Assembly: GCA_018818925.1 (NCBI GenBank) | Contig: JAHJQZ010000015.1 | Location: 1-64,000, forward strand | From: Alphaproteobacteria bacterium | GTDB taxonomy: Bacteria > Pseudomonadota > Alphaproteobacteria > Rhizobiales > Devosiaceae | Reading direction: 5' to 3' | Length of the DNA stretch: 64,000 nucleotides | Shown here: positions 30,107 through 42,963 of the stretch, piece after piece | Numbering within the stretch: position 1 is the stretch's first letter | Layout of the letters: every line of letters starts with the position of its first letter | Translations under genes and position numbers: made by a program | The notes under the pieces: model-generated | What the model was told of the DNA's origin: nothing | Seen by the model: only the letters and a program-made list of their open reading frames with translations | Database searches by the model: none

Positions 30107-30814
30107 CTATTGGCCGGCCGGCTGCTCGCCCTCGGCGGGTGCTTCGCCGCCGTTGTTTTCGGCTTCCTGCTGGCGCCGGATCTGTTCTGCCATGTCCTGC
30201 ACCGCCTGGCCGAGCGCGTCGGTGGCGTCCTGCTGCGGCGCCGCCGCCTGGTCGAGCGATACGTATTCGTCGCCATTATAGACCGAGGTGAAGCCGCTGA
30301 GGTCGATTTCAATGGTCACGTCGTTGCCGCGGGCATTCTTGGCCTTCAACTTCAGGACCGCGCCGCGCTTCAAGCTGCTGACGAAGGCCTCGTTGACGAC
30401 GGTGCGCACATTGCACATCGAACTGTCGCAGGCGATGTAGGGCAGGATGAGGTCGCGGCCGTTGTCGATCTGCAGCCTCAGTCCATAGGGCAGCGTCACG
30501 CCCGTCGGCATGGACGCCATGACCAGGAGCGGGCTTTCGTCCGCCGGGTTCTCCCGGAGGATGAACCGGGCGATCAGGTCGTCCTGGGCATAGATCAGCT
30601 GACGCATCAGGCACAGCTTCCGCCCGTCCGCGAGATCGCCGCAGAACTTGAGCCAGGGCGGGGGCGGCTTGGCATTGCCTTCCGCTGCCGCGGGCGCCGC
30701 GGCAGTCGCATCGGGGGCGTCGGCGGCCGGCGCGTCCTGCGCCAAGGCCGCGACGGGCGCCATCCAGAGTGCGATCAGGGCCAGAACAAGCCCAAGCGCG
30801 CGTTTCGCTGTCAT
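30107..30814 (-). CDS. Invasion-associated locus B (IalB) family protein
   Basis: 235 residues with a Sec signal peptide (cleavage after ALAQ near residue 26), an Ala/Pro-rich linker, then the IalB domain with paired Cys (KFCGDLADGRKLCLMRQ and PYIACDSSMCNVRTVV), and a Gln/Glu-rich low-complexity C-tail. IalB family proteins are common periplasmic proteins in Hyphomicrobiales; the name comes from Bartonella erythrocyte invasion and does not imply pathogenicity. Monocistronic, ending at the bidirectional terminator. Confidence 0.88.
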   Translation of the reverse strand: MTAKRALGLVLALIALWMAPVAALAQDAPAADAPDATAAAPAAAEGNAKPPPPWLKFCGDLADGRKLCLMRQLIYAQDDLIARFILRENPADESPLLVMASMPTGVTLPYGLRLQIDNGRDLILPYIACDSSMCNVRTVVNEAFVSSLKRGAVLKLKAKNARGNDVTIEIDLSGFTSVYNGDEYVSLDQAAAPQQDATDALGQAVQDMAEQIRRQQEAENNGGEAPAEGEQPAGQ

Positions 30815-30918
30815 TGCTAGATCCGTGGTTCGTTTTCTGGCGGAATCGCCGCCCCTTTGACTCGGGTTCAAGGCAGGAAATCGGGCAATAACATGGCCGG
30901 CCCGCCCAATCCATCCGA

Positions 30919-34409
<3,491 letters not shown>

Positions 34410-34413
<4 letters not shown>

Positions 34414-34682
34414 TTCGCCAGGCCCTTGTGCGCGAAGGCGACGACCTCGCCTAAAAGCTCGATGTCGGCGCCTTGTCCCAGCGGCGACTGCCCGGTGACC
34501 CAGGACAGCAAGTCGGCATCCGATTGGTCGAGCACCGCCTCGAACCGCGCAAGCTTTGTCGCGTCGTAGCCGGGAAGAAAAAGGTCGGCGAACGGGCCGA
34601 GAATGAGGTCCATTTCCTTCGTGCCGCGGTGATGGGCACGATAGCTCAATCGCTTGCGCGCGGCTTCGAGATCGTCGGTCAT
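34410..34682 (-). CDS. sdhE: Succinate dehydrogenase assembly factor 2
   Basis: 90-residue SdhE/SDHAF2 family protein, which helps attach FAD to the succinate dehydrogenase flavoprotein. The conserved RGTKEMDLILG (RGxxE) is at about residues 19-29, with the conserved Trp in LLSWVTG. Start MTDDLEAARKRLSYRAHHRG. Translationally coupled to mfd and divergent from recG, a gene order shared by many Hyphomicrobiales. Confidence 0.93.
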
Positions 34683-34845
34683 TTTCAACCTGTTGCGTCC
34701 TTGCGGCATGCAAAAGCCCATCGCGGCGGTTTTCGGCGCAATGAGCCGGGCGGTTGTAGCCCCTCGGCGCCGGCTTGTCAGCCTTTTGCCGCGCGGAGAT
34801 TGGCGCGCTAGTCTGCCTTTGTCGCCCCACGGAAAAGGAAACGCC

Positions 34846-36954
34846 TTGCCGCGCCCGAGCCTGCTCAACCCGCTGTTCCGGTCCGTGACCGCGCTCAAGG
34901 GCGTCGGCCCGCGCCTGGCGCCGCTTTTGGCGCGGTTTCTCGGCCAGACAGAGGGCCAGGACGCGCTGGTACTCGATCTGTTGCTGCACATGCCCTCGGC
35001 GGCAATCGACCGGCGCAAACAGGTGCCGATCGCCGAAGCCTATTTCGGCGACATCGTCACGCTCGATATCCACATCGACCGCCACCTCGCCCCGCCGCGC
35101 GGCAAGTCCGCCACCCCGCACCGCGTTTACGCCCATGACGAGACCGGCGAGGTGCAACTGGTCTTTTTCCGCGCCGAGGGCGGCTGGGTCGAAAAGGCCC
35201 TGCCGGTTGGCGAGCGCCGGATCGTTTCGGGCGAGATCGGCTTTTTCCAGGGGACAAAGCAGATCACCCATCCCGACTACATCGTCGAACCGGACAAACG
35301 CGACACCCTGCCGCTGGTCGAGCCGGTCTACCCGCTGACCCAGGGCCTCAGCTCCAAGCCTCTGATCAAGCTGATGCAGCAGGCGCTCGCCGCCCTGCCC
35401 GACCTGCCCGAGTGGATCGGCGATACGCGGCGCGCGATGAACGGCTGGCCGGATTTCGCCGCGGCGATGCATGCCGTCCACGCCCCGGAAACCCCGCGCG
35501 ACGGCGATGCCGGCGGCCCGGCGCGTTGCCGCCTCGCCTATGACGAATACCTCGCCGGGCAATTGACCCTGCAGCTCGTGCGTTCGAGCCTCGTGCGCGC
35601 CCGCTGCAAGCCCCGCAATCTCAGCGGCGAGCTGACCGGACGGGTCGAGGCCGCCCTGCCCTTTTCCCTGACCGAGGGCCAGAAACAAGCCTTCGCCGAG
35701 ATCGCCGCCGACCTTCGCGGCCCTGATCGCATGGCGCGGCTCCTGCAGGGCGATGTCGGCGCCGGCAAGACGGTCGTGGCGCTCCTTGCCATGGCGGCCA
35801 TGGCCGAGGACGGCGCCCAGTCGGCCCTGATGGCGCCGACCGAATTGCTCGCCGCCCAGCATTTCCGCACGCTTTTGCCCCTGGCCGAAAAGGCCGGGCT
35901 CTCGCTCGCCTTTTTGACCGGCAAGACGCAAGCCACCGAGCGCCGCGCCATCCTCGCCGGCCTCGCCTCAGGCGATCTCGCCATGGTCTGCGGCACCCAT
36001 GCCCTGTTCCAGTCCGACGTCGAATTCAAAAATCTCGGCCTCGTCGTCGTCGACGAACAGCACCGGTTCGGAGTCCACCAGCGCCTGGCGCTCAGCGACA
36101 AGGGCAAGGCCGCCGAACTTCTCGTGATGACGGCGACGCCGATCCCGCGCACCCTGATCCTGACCCATTTCGGCGACATGGCCGTGTCGCTGCTCAAGGA
36201 CAAGCCGGCCGGCCGCCAGCCCATCGACACCGCCGTCCTGCCCGACAGCGAATACGATCGCGTTCTGGCCCGGCTCAGGGCGCGTGTCGCCGAGGGCGTT
36301 CAGGCCTTCTGGGTCTGCCCGCTGGTCGAGGAGAGCGAGCAAAGCCCGCTGACCGCCGCCGAGGAGCGGTTCCGGGCCCTTAGGGAAGTGTTCGGCGACA
36401 GGGTCGAACTGGTCCACGGCCGGCTGAGCACCGCCAAAAAAGACGCCGCCATGGCCCGTTTCCAGTCGGGCGAGGCGCAGGTCCTCGTCGCCACCACCGT
36501 CATCGAGGTCGGCGTCGACGTGCCCAACGCCACCATCATGATCGTCGAACATGCCGAGCGCTTCGGCCTCGCCCAGCTGCACCAGTTGCGCGGCCGCGTC
36601 GGCCGCGGTTCGGCCCGCTCCGCCTGTTTGCTGCTTTTCGCCGAGCCCCTGGGCCAGGTCGCCCGCGCCCGGCTCGAAACCATCCGCTCGACCGAGGACG
36701 GTTTCGTCATCGCCGAAAAGGATCTCGAACTCAGGGGTGAAGGCGATGTGCTCGGCACCCGCCAGTCCGGCATGCCCGGCTACCGCCTCGCCATTGCGGA
36801 CATCCATCGCGACCTGATCGAGATGGCCCACGACGACGCAAGCGACGCCATCGCCCGCAACCCCGGCCTCACCGGTCCGGAGGGCGAGGCCCTGCGGATA
36901 CTGCTCTATTTATTCCGCCGCGACCTGGCGATTCCGCTCATCCGGGCCGGCTAG
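34846..36954 (+). CDS. recG: ATP-dependent DNA helicase RecG
   Basis: About 702 residues. RecG remodels stalled replication forks. A wedge/OB domain is followed by motor motifs GDVGAGKTVVALLAM (Walker A, near residue 300), VVDEQHRFGVHQR (DEQH box), TATPIPRT, and QLRGRVGRG near the end. The start is taken as TTG at 34846, with AAAAGGAA upstream and similarity beginning at SLLNPLFRSVTALKGVG. Its TAG stop overlaps the TAG of the convergent DUF502 gene in a CTAG tetramer. Confidence 0.96.
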   Translation: MPRPSLLNPLFRSVTALKGVGPRLAPLLARFLGQTEGQDALVLDLLLHMPSAAIDRRKQVPIAEAYFGDIVTLDIHIDRHLAPPRGKSATPHRVYAHDETGEVQLVFFRAEGGWVEKALPVGERRIVSGEIGFFQGTKQITHPDYIVEPDKRDTLPLVEPVYPLTQGLSSKPLIKLMQQALAALPDLPEWIGDTRRAMNGWPDFAAAMHAVHAPETPRDGDAGGPARCRLAYDEYLAGQLTLQLVRSSLVRARCKPRNLSGELTGRVEAALPFSLTEGQKQAFAEIAADLRGPDRMARLLQGDVGAGKTVVALLAMAAMAEDGAQSALMAPTELLAAQHFRTLLPLAEKAGLSLAFLTGKTQATERRAILAGLASGDLAMVCGTHALFQSDVEFKNLGLVVVDEQHRFGVHQRLALSDKGKAAELLVMTATPIPRTLILTHFGDMAVSLLKDKPAGRQPIDTAVLPDSEYDRVLARLRARVAEGVQAFWVCPLVEESEQSPLTAAEERFRALREVFGDRVELVHGRLSTAKKDAAMARFQSGEAQVLVATTVIEVGVDVPNATIMIVEHAERFGLAQLHQLRGRVGRGSARSACLLLFAEPLGQVARARLETIRSTEDGFVIAEKDLELRGEGDVLGTRQSGMPGYRLAIADIHRDLIEMAHDDASDAIARNPGLTGPEGEALRILLYLFRRDLAIPLIRAG

Positions 36955-37712
36955 CCCGCCGTTTCCGCCTCCGGCACCACGGGTTTTTCGGCAAGCGATT
37001 CGGTCTTTTGCCGATAGTCGGGCGACACGAGCCCGGCCGAGACGATCAGCTTGGCGGCGTCCTCGATACTCATGTCCAAAATGACGATCTCGCTGCGCGG
37101 CACGTAAAGCAGGAAGCCCGAGGTCGGGTTGGGCGTCGTCGGCAAAAAAACGCTCATGATCTGCTCGCCGTCGACTTTTTCGGCCATTTCGCCCTTGGCC
37201 TCGGTCGAGATGAACACCACCGCCCACAGGCCCGGCCGCGGATACTGGATCAGCCCGACCTCGCGAAAGCTCTTGGCGCTTTGGTTGACCACCGTCTCGA
37301 AGATCTGCTTGAGCGCCTTGTAGAGCGTCGAGATCATCGGCAGGCGATGAAGGATCGCCTCGCCGAACTTGACCAGCGTCCGCCCGAACAGGTTGGCGGC
37401 GAAAAAGCCGACCAGGCCGATGGTCAGAAACGCGACGACGAGGCCGAAGCCGGGGATTTCGAAAGGCAGATAGGTGCTCGGATTCATCGCCCTGGGCACA
37501 AAGGGCGTCACCATGTCGTCGATGAACCTTATGATCCACCAGGCGATATAGAGCGTGATGCCGATCGGGCCGGCAATGACGAGGCCGGTGAGGAAATAAT
37601 TCATCAGCCGCCGGCCCAAGGTCAACTTCACGGTCGGAATGGCGTGGTGCGGGGAATCGAGCGGCTCGTTCAAGGCCTGGTCCTTATCGTCGGGGGCGAA
37701 GACACCTCCCAT
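36951..37712 (-). CDS. DUF502 family membrane protein
   Basis: 253 residues with two strong membrane segments (FLTGLVIAGPIGITLYIAWW and FGLVVAFLTIGLVGFFAANL) and a soluble C-terminal domain with conserved motifs PMISTLYKALKQIFE and VFLPTTPNPTSGFLLYVPR. Family of unknown function found across bacteria and plants. In Hyphomicrobiales it regularly sits by recG and glmS. The stop overlaps the recG stop. Confidence 0.9.
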   Translation of the reverse strand: MGGVFAPDDKDQALNEPLDSPHHAIPTVKLTLGRRLMNYFLTGLVIAGPIGITLYIAWWIIRFIDDMVTPFVPRAMNPSTYLPFEIPGFGLVVAFLTIGLVGFFAANLFGRTLVKFGEAILHRLPMISTLYKALKQIFETVVNQSAKSFREVGLIQYPRPGLWAVVFISTEAKGEMAEKVDGEQIMSVFLPTTPNPTSGFLLYVPRSEIVILDMSIEDAAKLIVSAGLVSPDYRQKTESLAEKPVVPEAETAG

Positions 37713-37763
37713 ATGGTGTGCGAAACCCGAAGCGCCAATGCCCGGACGGGCATGGGTCGTTGC

Positions 37764-38351
37764 CTAACCGGGCAGCGTCCAGTCGAACTCCATCTGCCGC
37801 GCCGTCCGCGCCGCCAGTTCGGGCGATCCGAGCTTGGCCACGAGGTAAAGGCTCATGTCGATGCCGGCCGAGATGCCGGCGGAAGTGACGATGGCGTCGT
37901 CGACCCAGCGCCGGCCCTCGACCACCTCGAGCAAGGGATAGGCGCCGCGCAACTCGGCGATATCCTCCCAATGGGTGGTGACCCGCTGGGTCGTCAGCAC
38001 GCCGGCCTCGGCCAGGATGAAGGCGCCGGTGCAGACCGAAGCGACCTGCCGCGCCCCGGAAGCAATTGTCCTTATCCAGTCGAGCACACGCGGCTTTTTC
38101 AGTTCGGCCCCATGCACGCCGCCGACGACGACCAGGATATCGAGCGGCGGGTGATCGTCGATCCGGCAATGCGTTTCGACCCGGAAGCCGCCGCGCGCCG
38201 AAACGACCGGGGCCTCCCCGATCAGCAGGACGCGAAACCTCTCGGCCGCCGGCAGGAAGCGGCTCGCCACGGAAAACACTTCGAACGGGCCGGAAAAGTC
38301 CATGACCTCGGCCTCGTCATAGATGTAGATGCCGACATTCATCGCTGGCAT
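37764..38351 (-). CDS. DJ-1/PfpI family protein
   Basis: 195 residues with the nucleophile-elbow Cys in ASVCTGAFILAEAG near residue 107 and GVHGAELKKP. This layout resembles isonitrile hydratases and the sensor domain of GlxA-type AraC regulators, but no AraC DNA-binding domain follows. MNVGIYIYD three codons later is an equally good start. It sits between DUF502 and glmS on the same strand, a possible accessory insertion in that block. Confidence 0.88.
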   Translation of the reverse strand: MPAMNVGIYIYDEAEVMDFSGPFEVFSVASRFLPAAERFRVLLIGEAPVVSARGGFRVETHCRIDDHPPLDILVVVGGVHGAELKKPRVLDWIRTIASGARQVASVCTGAFILAEAGVLTTQRVTTHWEDIAELRGAYPLLEVVEGRRWVDDAIVTSAGISAGIDMSLYLVAKLGSPELAARTARQMEFDWTLPG

Positions 38352-38364
38352 TGCGAAGCCGGGC

Positions 38365-40191
38365 TCACTCGACGGTCACCGACTTGGCCAGATTGCGCGG
38401 CTGGTCGACATCGGTGCCCATGTGAACCGCCGTGTGATAGGCGAGCATCTGCACCGGCAGCGCGGCAAGGATCGGCGCCACCAGTTCATCGACCCGGGGC
38501 AACACAATGAGATCGGCCACGCCCTTGCCGACCAGCGCCGCGCCGGCCTCGTCGGTGATGAGCACGATCTTGCCGCCACGCGCCGCCACTTCCTGCATGT
38601 TGGACATGGTCTTTTCCATCAACCCGTCCGAGGGCGCCACGACCACGACCGGCATGTTCTCGTCGATAAGCGCGATCGGCCCATGCTTGAGTTCGCCGCC
38701 GGCATAGCCCTCGGCGTGGATATAGGAGATTTCCTTGAGCTTGAGCGCCCCTTCGAGCGCGATCGGATACATCTGCCCGCGCCCGAGATAGAGCACATCG
38801 GTTACCCGTGTCAGCCGCTTGGCCAGCGCCTCGATCTGGCTCTCGCATTTGAGCACTTCGGCCATGGCCGAGGGCAGCCGCACCAGCGCCGCCGCCAGGC
38901 GCTTTTCGTCGTCCACGCTGAGCGTGCCGCGCGCCCGCCCGGCCGCAATGGCGAGCACGGCCAGAACCGTCAGTTGCGCCGTGAAGGCCTTGGTGGAGGC
39001 GACGCCGATTTCGGGACCGCACAGGATCGGGAACACCGCTTGGGATTCGCGGGCAATGGTCGATTCGGCGACATTGACGATCGCGGCGATGGCCTGCCCG
39101 TGCTGGGCGCAATAGCGAAGCGCCGCCAGCGTGTCGGCCGTTTCGCCCGATTGCGAGATGAACAGGGACAGCCCGCCTTCGGGCAGCACCGGCTCGCGAT
39201 AGCGGAATTCGGAAGCGACGTCGACATCCGCCGGCAACCGCGCATAGCGCTCGAACCAGTACTTGCCGACCATGGCCGCGTAGGAAGCCGTGCCGCAGGC
39301 GACGATCGTCAGCCGGCTCAGCCTGGCGAAATCGATTTCGGATGCTTCGTCGACGCCGACCGAGAGCGTCGCCATGTCGAGATAGTGCGACAGCGCGTGC
39401 GACACCGATTCCGGCTGCTCGTAGATTTCCTTGGCCATGAAATGGCGATGATTGCCCTTTTCGGCGATGGCCGAAGAGGCCGAGGATATGACCATCCGCC
39501 GTTCGACGATCGCGCCGGCGAAATCCCGGATCACCGCCGAACCGGGCCTGACCACGGCCCAGTCGCCCTCTTCGAGATAGGTGATGCGATTGGTCAGCGG
39601 CGCCAGCGCGTAGGCGTCCGAGCCGAAATACATTTCCTTTTCGCCATGGCCGATGGCGAGCGGCGAGGCCTGGCGGGCGGCGATCAAGGTATCGGGGGCG
39701 TCGCGGAACAGGAAGACGAGGCCGAACGCCCCGCGCAGGCGCGGCAGCACCGAACCGACGGCCTGCTCCGGTGTCAGGCCCCTGTCGAGTTCGCGGGTCA
39801 CGAGCAGCGCCACCGATTCGGTGTCGGTCTCGGTCACCGGCCGGTAGCCGTCCTTTTCGAGGTCGGCCAGAAGCTCGCGATAATTCTCGATAATGCCGTT
39901 ATGGACGACGGCCACCTTGTCGGTGGCATGCGGATGGGCGTTGCCCTCTGTCGGGCCGCCATGGGTGGCCCAGCGGGTGTGGCCGATGCCGGTCAGCCCG
40001 CTCAGCGGCTCGGCCTTGAGCCTTTGTTCGAGATTGCCGAGCTTGCCCTCGGCCCGGCGCCGCGCGATGGCGCCGTTTTCGATGGTGGCGACGCCGGCAC
40101 TGTCATAGCCGCGGTATTCGAGGCGCTTCAACGCCGCGACGAGCCGCTCGGCCACGGGTTCGGTGCCGATAATGCCGACGATTCCGCACAT
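38365..40191 (-). CDS. glmS: Glutamine-fructose-6-phosphate aminotransferase (isomerizing)
   Basis: 608 residues. Makes glucosamine 6-phosphate from fructose 6-phosphate and glutamine, the first step to UDP-GlcNAc. Cys2 is the glutaminase nucleophile (MCGIVGIIG). The SIS domains carry SQSGETADTLAALRYC and the C-terminus ends PRNLAKSVTVE as usual. It is 6 bases downstream of glmU, so both UDP-GlcNAc genes share a message. No glmS ribozyme is expected in Proteobacteria and none is seen. Confidence 0.98.
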   Translation of the reverse strand: MCGIVGIIGTEPVAERLVAALKRLEYRGYDSAGVATIENGAIARRRAEGKLGNLEQRLKAEPLSGLTGIGHTRWATHGGPTEGNAHPHATDKVAVVHNGIIENYRELLADLEKDGYRPVTETDTESVALLVTRELDRGLTPEQAVGSVLPRLRGAFGLVFLFRDAPDTLIAARQASPLAIGHGEKEMYFGSDAYALAPLTNRITYLEEGDWAVVRPGSAVIRDFAGAIVERRMVISSASSAIAEKGNHRHFMAKEIYEQPESVSHALSHYLDMATLSVGVDEASEIDFARLSRLTIVACGTASYAAMVGKYWFERYARLPADVDVASEFRYREPVLPEGGLSLFISQSGETADTLAALRYCAQHGQAIAAIVNVAESTIARESQAVFPILCGPEIGVASTKAFTAQLTVLAVLAIAAGRARGTLSVDDEKRLAAALVRLPSAMAEVLKCESQIEALAKRLTRVTDVLYLGRGQMYPIALEGALKLKEISYIHAEGYAGGELKHGPIALIDENMPVVVVAPSDGLMEKTMSNMQEVAARGGKIVLITDEAGAALVGKGVADLIVLPRVDELVAPILAALPVQMLAYHTAVHMGTDVDQPRNLAKSVTVE

Positions 40192-40197
40192 CCTTTA

Positions 40198-41553
40198 TTA
40201 TCCCTTGGTTTTATTGGCCTTGAAGGCCTCGGCCCGCGCCCTCAGCGTTGCGGCGTGGCCCGGCTTGTTGATCTGGCGTCCGCGCGCCACGGCCATGGCG
40301 TCGTCCGGCACGTCTTCGGTAACGACGCTGCCCGAAGCGATATAGGCGCCCTCGCCGATCCTGACCGGCGCCACCAGCGCCGAATTGGAGCCGATGAAAC
40401 TGTCGGCACCGATCTCGGTCAGGTGCTTGTTCACCCCGTCGTAATTGCAGGTGATCGTCCCGGCGCCGATATTGGCGCGGGCGCCGATATGGGCGTCGCC
40501 GATATAGGTCAGGTGATTGACCTTGGCGCCGTCCGCGATGCGGGCATTCTTGATCTCGACGAAATTGCCGGCCCGGGCTCCCGTCATCAGTTCGGCGCCG
40601 GGCCTGAGGCGCGCGAACGGGCCGACCTGGCAGTTCTCGCCGACATGGGCGCCTTCGATATGGCTATAGGCCTTGATCACCGCCCCGGTTGCGATGGTGA
40701 CGCCCGGTCCGAAGAACACGCCCGGCTCGACGGTCACATCCGGCGCGATGCGCGTGTCCCAGGCGAAATAGACGGTTTTCGGATCGATGAGCGTCACCCC
40801 GTCCCGCATGGCCTTGAGGCGCAGGCGCTCCTGATAGAGCCCCTCGGCGCGGGCGAGCTGGTCGCGGCTGTTGACGCCCATGACATCGGCCTCGGGCGCC
40901 AGGGCGAAACCGACGCGGTAGCCCGCTTTGTTGGCGAGCGGCACGAGGTCGCCGAGATAATATTCGTTCTGGGCATTGTCCCTGCCGATCCGGCCGATCA
41001 GTTCGGAAAAGATTTCCGCCCTGAACGCCAGTATGCAGGCATTGCACCGCCCGATTTCACGTTCGGCCGCGCTCGCGTCCCTGTGCTCGCGGATGTCGAC
41101 AAGGGTTTCGCCGTCGGTAATCAGCCGTCCATAACCGGTCGGGTCCTCCGGCTCGAAACCGAGAACCGCGCCGTCGAAACCCGCCTCGATTCGCCTGAGC
41201 ACCTCGGCGAAATTGTCGCCGCGCAGCAGCGGATGATCGCCGTAAACCACTGCGACCACGCCTTCGGCGCCGGCATAGGCCGGCTCCGCCATCCGCGCCG
41301 CGTGCGCCGTCCCGAGCCGCTCGGCCTGGATGAAAAAGCGCGCCGCCGGAAACGCCTTGGCGACCGACGCCTCGATGTCCGGCTTGTCCGGCGCGGTGAC
41401 TACGGCAATGGTCGCGGCGCCGGCATCGGTCGCCGCCTGGCAGACATGATGCAGGATGGGCCGCCCGGCGACCTTGTGCAGAACCTTGGACGTGCGCGAC
41501 TTGAAACGCGTGCCGTCGCCCGCCGCCAGAATGATGACCTGCAATGCACTCAT
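40198..41553 (-). CDS. glmU: Bifunctional UDP-GlcNAc pyrophosphorylase / GlcN-1-P acetyltransferase
   Basis: 451 residues. The uridyltransferase domain begins LAAGDGTRFKS (signature LxxGxGTRMxS with Phe for Met) and includes GYGRLI and NEYYLGD. The left-handed beta-helix acetyltransferase domain has hexapeptide repeats such as GARANIGAGTITCNYDG and SGSVVTEDVP. Start ATG at 41553, where the family begins. Supplies UDP-GlcNAc for peptidoglycan and lipid A together with GlmS. Confidence 0.98.
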   Translation of the reverse strand: MSALQVIILAAGDGTRFKSRTSKVLHKVAGRPILHHVCQAATDAGAATIAVVTAPDKPDIEASVAKAFPAARFFIQAERLGTAHAARMAEPAYAGAEGVVAVVYGDHPLLRGDNFAEVLRRIEAGFDGAVLGFEPEDPTGYGRLITDGETLVDIREHRDASAAEREIGRCNACILAFRAEIFSELIGRIGRDNAQNEYYLGDLVPLANKAGYRVGFALAPEADVMGVNSRDQLARAEGLYQERLRLKAMRDGVTLIDPKTVYFAWDTRIAPDVTVEPGVFFGPGVTIATGAVIKAYSHIEGAHVGENCQVGPFARLRPGAELMTGARAGNFVEIKNARIADGAKVNHLTYIGDAHIGARANIGAGTITCNYDGVNKHLTEIGADSFIGSNSALVAPVRIGEGAYIASGSVVTEDVPDDAMAVARGRQINKPGHAATLRARAEAFKANKTKG

Positions 41554-41695
41554 GTTCGTCTCCGGCGGGCACGTCGTGCCGTGTTCATTGCCTTTGAATG
41601 GCACAAAACTGTGGCATCGCCCACATGGCTCCACGCCAAACCCATGGCGATGGTAAACTTCAATTCGTATTTGATTCGAACAGGGACGGGACGAC

Positions 41696-42517
41696 TTGTC
41701 CAAGCCGATCGAACGCTACCGCCAGTCCGATGTCAATTTCTGGGGCGTTGCCGCCATTGCGGCCTGCGGCTTGGCGCTCAGCGCCGCCAGCATTCCGGCC
41801 CTCATGCCGCCGCAGCTGTTCACCGCCCTGCATGCCAGCCGCATCAACGGCGCCGACATCAATGCGCTGCGCGCCGAGATGGCCTCGCTCGAACAGGAAG
41901 CGGCGCGCATCCGCAACGACACCGAGCAGGTGCTGACCCGGCTCGGCTTGGCCGATCAGGATCGCGGCACGCTGTTGCAGCGCGTCGGCGCCCTTGAGAG
42001 CACCCTGCCGGTTCTGGTCGAACAGATTCCGCCCGGCGGGGCGATCGACACCAGCATCATCACCTCCGCGACCGGCAATGTCGACGAAAGCGTGGCGATT
42101 TCCGGCGGCAGAGTCGAGATCTCCCGCTCACCGCTCTACCCGCGTCAGGACCTGATGAAGATCGATGACCCCGCCGCCGGGAGCGGCGAAGCCATGCCGG
42201 AGGCGACCGAATCGTCGACGATGCTGCGCACCGAAGCGCCCGATCTGGCTCGCGTCAGCTCCGAGGAATACGGCATTGCCGTCGGCGGCTCGGTGACGGT
42301 CGAAGACGCCTATGTTACCTGGCTGGATGTCAGGAACAAGGTCGGCGCCCTTCTGATTGGCATGGAGCCGATCCTGTCGGCCAGCACGTCCGGCTATCAC
42401 ATCGTCGCCGGCCCGGTCGAACGCATCGCCCGCGCCGAGGAATTGTGCGGCTATGTCGAACGCGCCGGCCTGCAATGCCTGCCCATGCCCTATTCCGGCT
42501 ACCGCATGCCGCAATAA
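41696..42517 (+). CDS. Membrane-anchored coiled-coil protein with SPOR-like C-terminus
   Basis: 273 residues. An N-terminal membrane segment (FWGVAAIAACGLALSAASIPAL, about 14-37) is followed by a heptad-like helix (INALRAEMASLEQEAARIRN...), a low-complexity linker and a C-terminal domain of about 70 residues containing SGYHIVAGPVERIARAEELC, which looks like the SPOR peptidoglycan-binding fold. The start is a TTG at 41696. It is divergent from glmU, 142 bases away. Probably envelope or division related; no family name can be given. Confidence 0.75.
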   Translation: MSKPIERYRQSDVNFWGVAAIAACGLALSAASIPALMPPQLFTALHASRINGADINALRAEMASLEQEAARIRNDTEQVLTRLGLADQDRGTLLQRVGALESTLPVLVEQIPPGGAIDTSIITSATGNVDESVAISGGRVEISRSPLYPRQDLMKIDDPAAGSGEAMPEATESSTMLRTEAPDLARVSSEEYGIAVGGSVTVEDAYVTWLDVRNKVGALLIGMEPILSASTSGYHIVAGPVERIARAEELCGYVERAGLQCLPMPYSGYRMPQ

Positions 42518-42560
42518 CCAACCTGCTGCAACGCGATCGTAACGTCCGGCCGATATCGTG

Positions 42561-42588
42561 TTGACTCGGCGGTTCGAGCCATTATGTT
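42561..42588 (+). promoter_or_regulatory. Candidate promoter upstream of tRNA-Lys
   Basis: TTGACT (42561-42566) and TATGTT (42583-42588) with a 16-base spacer. A short stem ACCGGC-CGCAA-GCCGGT followed by TTTT lies 19 bases further on (42607-42627), so this promoter might drive only a very short attenuated transcript. A TGCTATTTT extended -10 at about 42662-42670 is nearer the tRNA and may be the main promoter. Confidence 0.4.
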
Positions 42589-42696
42589 CCGCCGCACCTG
42601 TCAAAGACCGGCCGCAAGCCGGTTTTCCAACGGGGAATGGTCGCGGGTTCGGGCTGGACAATGCTATTTTCCCATCCCGGACACGCGGAACGGCAT

Positions 42697-42771
42697 GCGC
42701 CCGTAGCTCAGTGGTAGAGCATCCGACTTTTAATCGGATGGTCCCGGGTTCGAATCCCGGCGGGCGTACCA
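42697..42771 (+). tRNA. tRNA-Lys (UUU)
   Basis: 75 bases including an encoded CCA. Acceptor GCGCCCG pairs with CGGGCGT, giving an unusual G-U first pair. The D-arm is AGCTCAGTGGTAGAGC, the anticodon stem TCCGA/TCGGA holds loop CTTTTAA with anticodon TTT, and the T-arm is CCGGGTTCGAATCCCGG. A CCATCAGTC...GACTGATGG hairpin at about 42800-42822 lies downstream and may end or process the transcript. Confidence 0.95.
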
Positions 42772-42963
42772 TTTCGCCGCCGGTTTGCCGCAGGCAAATC
42801 CATCAGTCCGGTCGACTGATGGCAGGCTAGCAGGCCATGAGAGCCATGCTCGATTGGCACGTAGCCCCAAACTCCTGCTCCGCGACCCCGCGCCCCTGAA
42901 CTCCACCCTTCTCCCGCGCCCGCGATAGCGCTACTCCTTCTTGCGCAACCGCGGAGAACGTCC

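Noticed and set aside
34682-35931. Upstream extension of mfd across sdhE and recG
   Set aside because: Similarity to Mfd begins only at the ATG at 34413; the extension is antisense to recG and lacks motifs.
38329-41997. A 1222-codon plus-strand frame over glmS and glmU
   Set aside because: Composition is His/Gly/Asp/Arg-rich, typical of antisense reading of GC-rich genes; glmS and glmU on the other strand are complete.
42607-42627. Independent small RNA gene between the SPOR-like gene and tRNA-Lys
   Set aside because: The promoter and hairpin are only 19 bases apart, too short for a convincing RNA; kept only as a promoter note.
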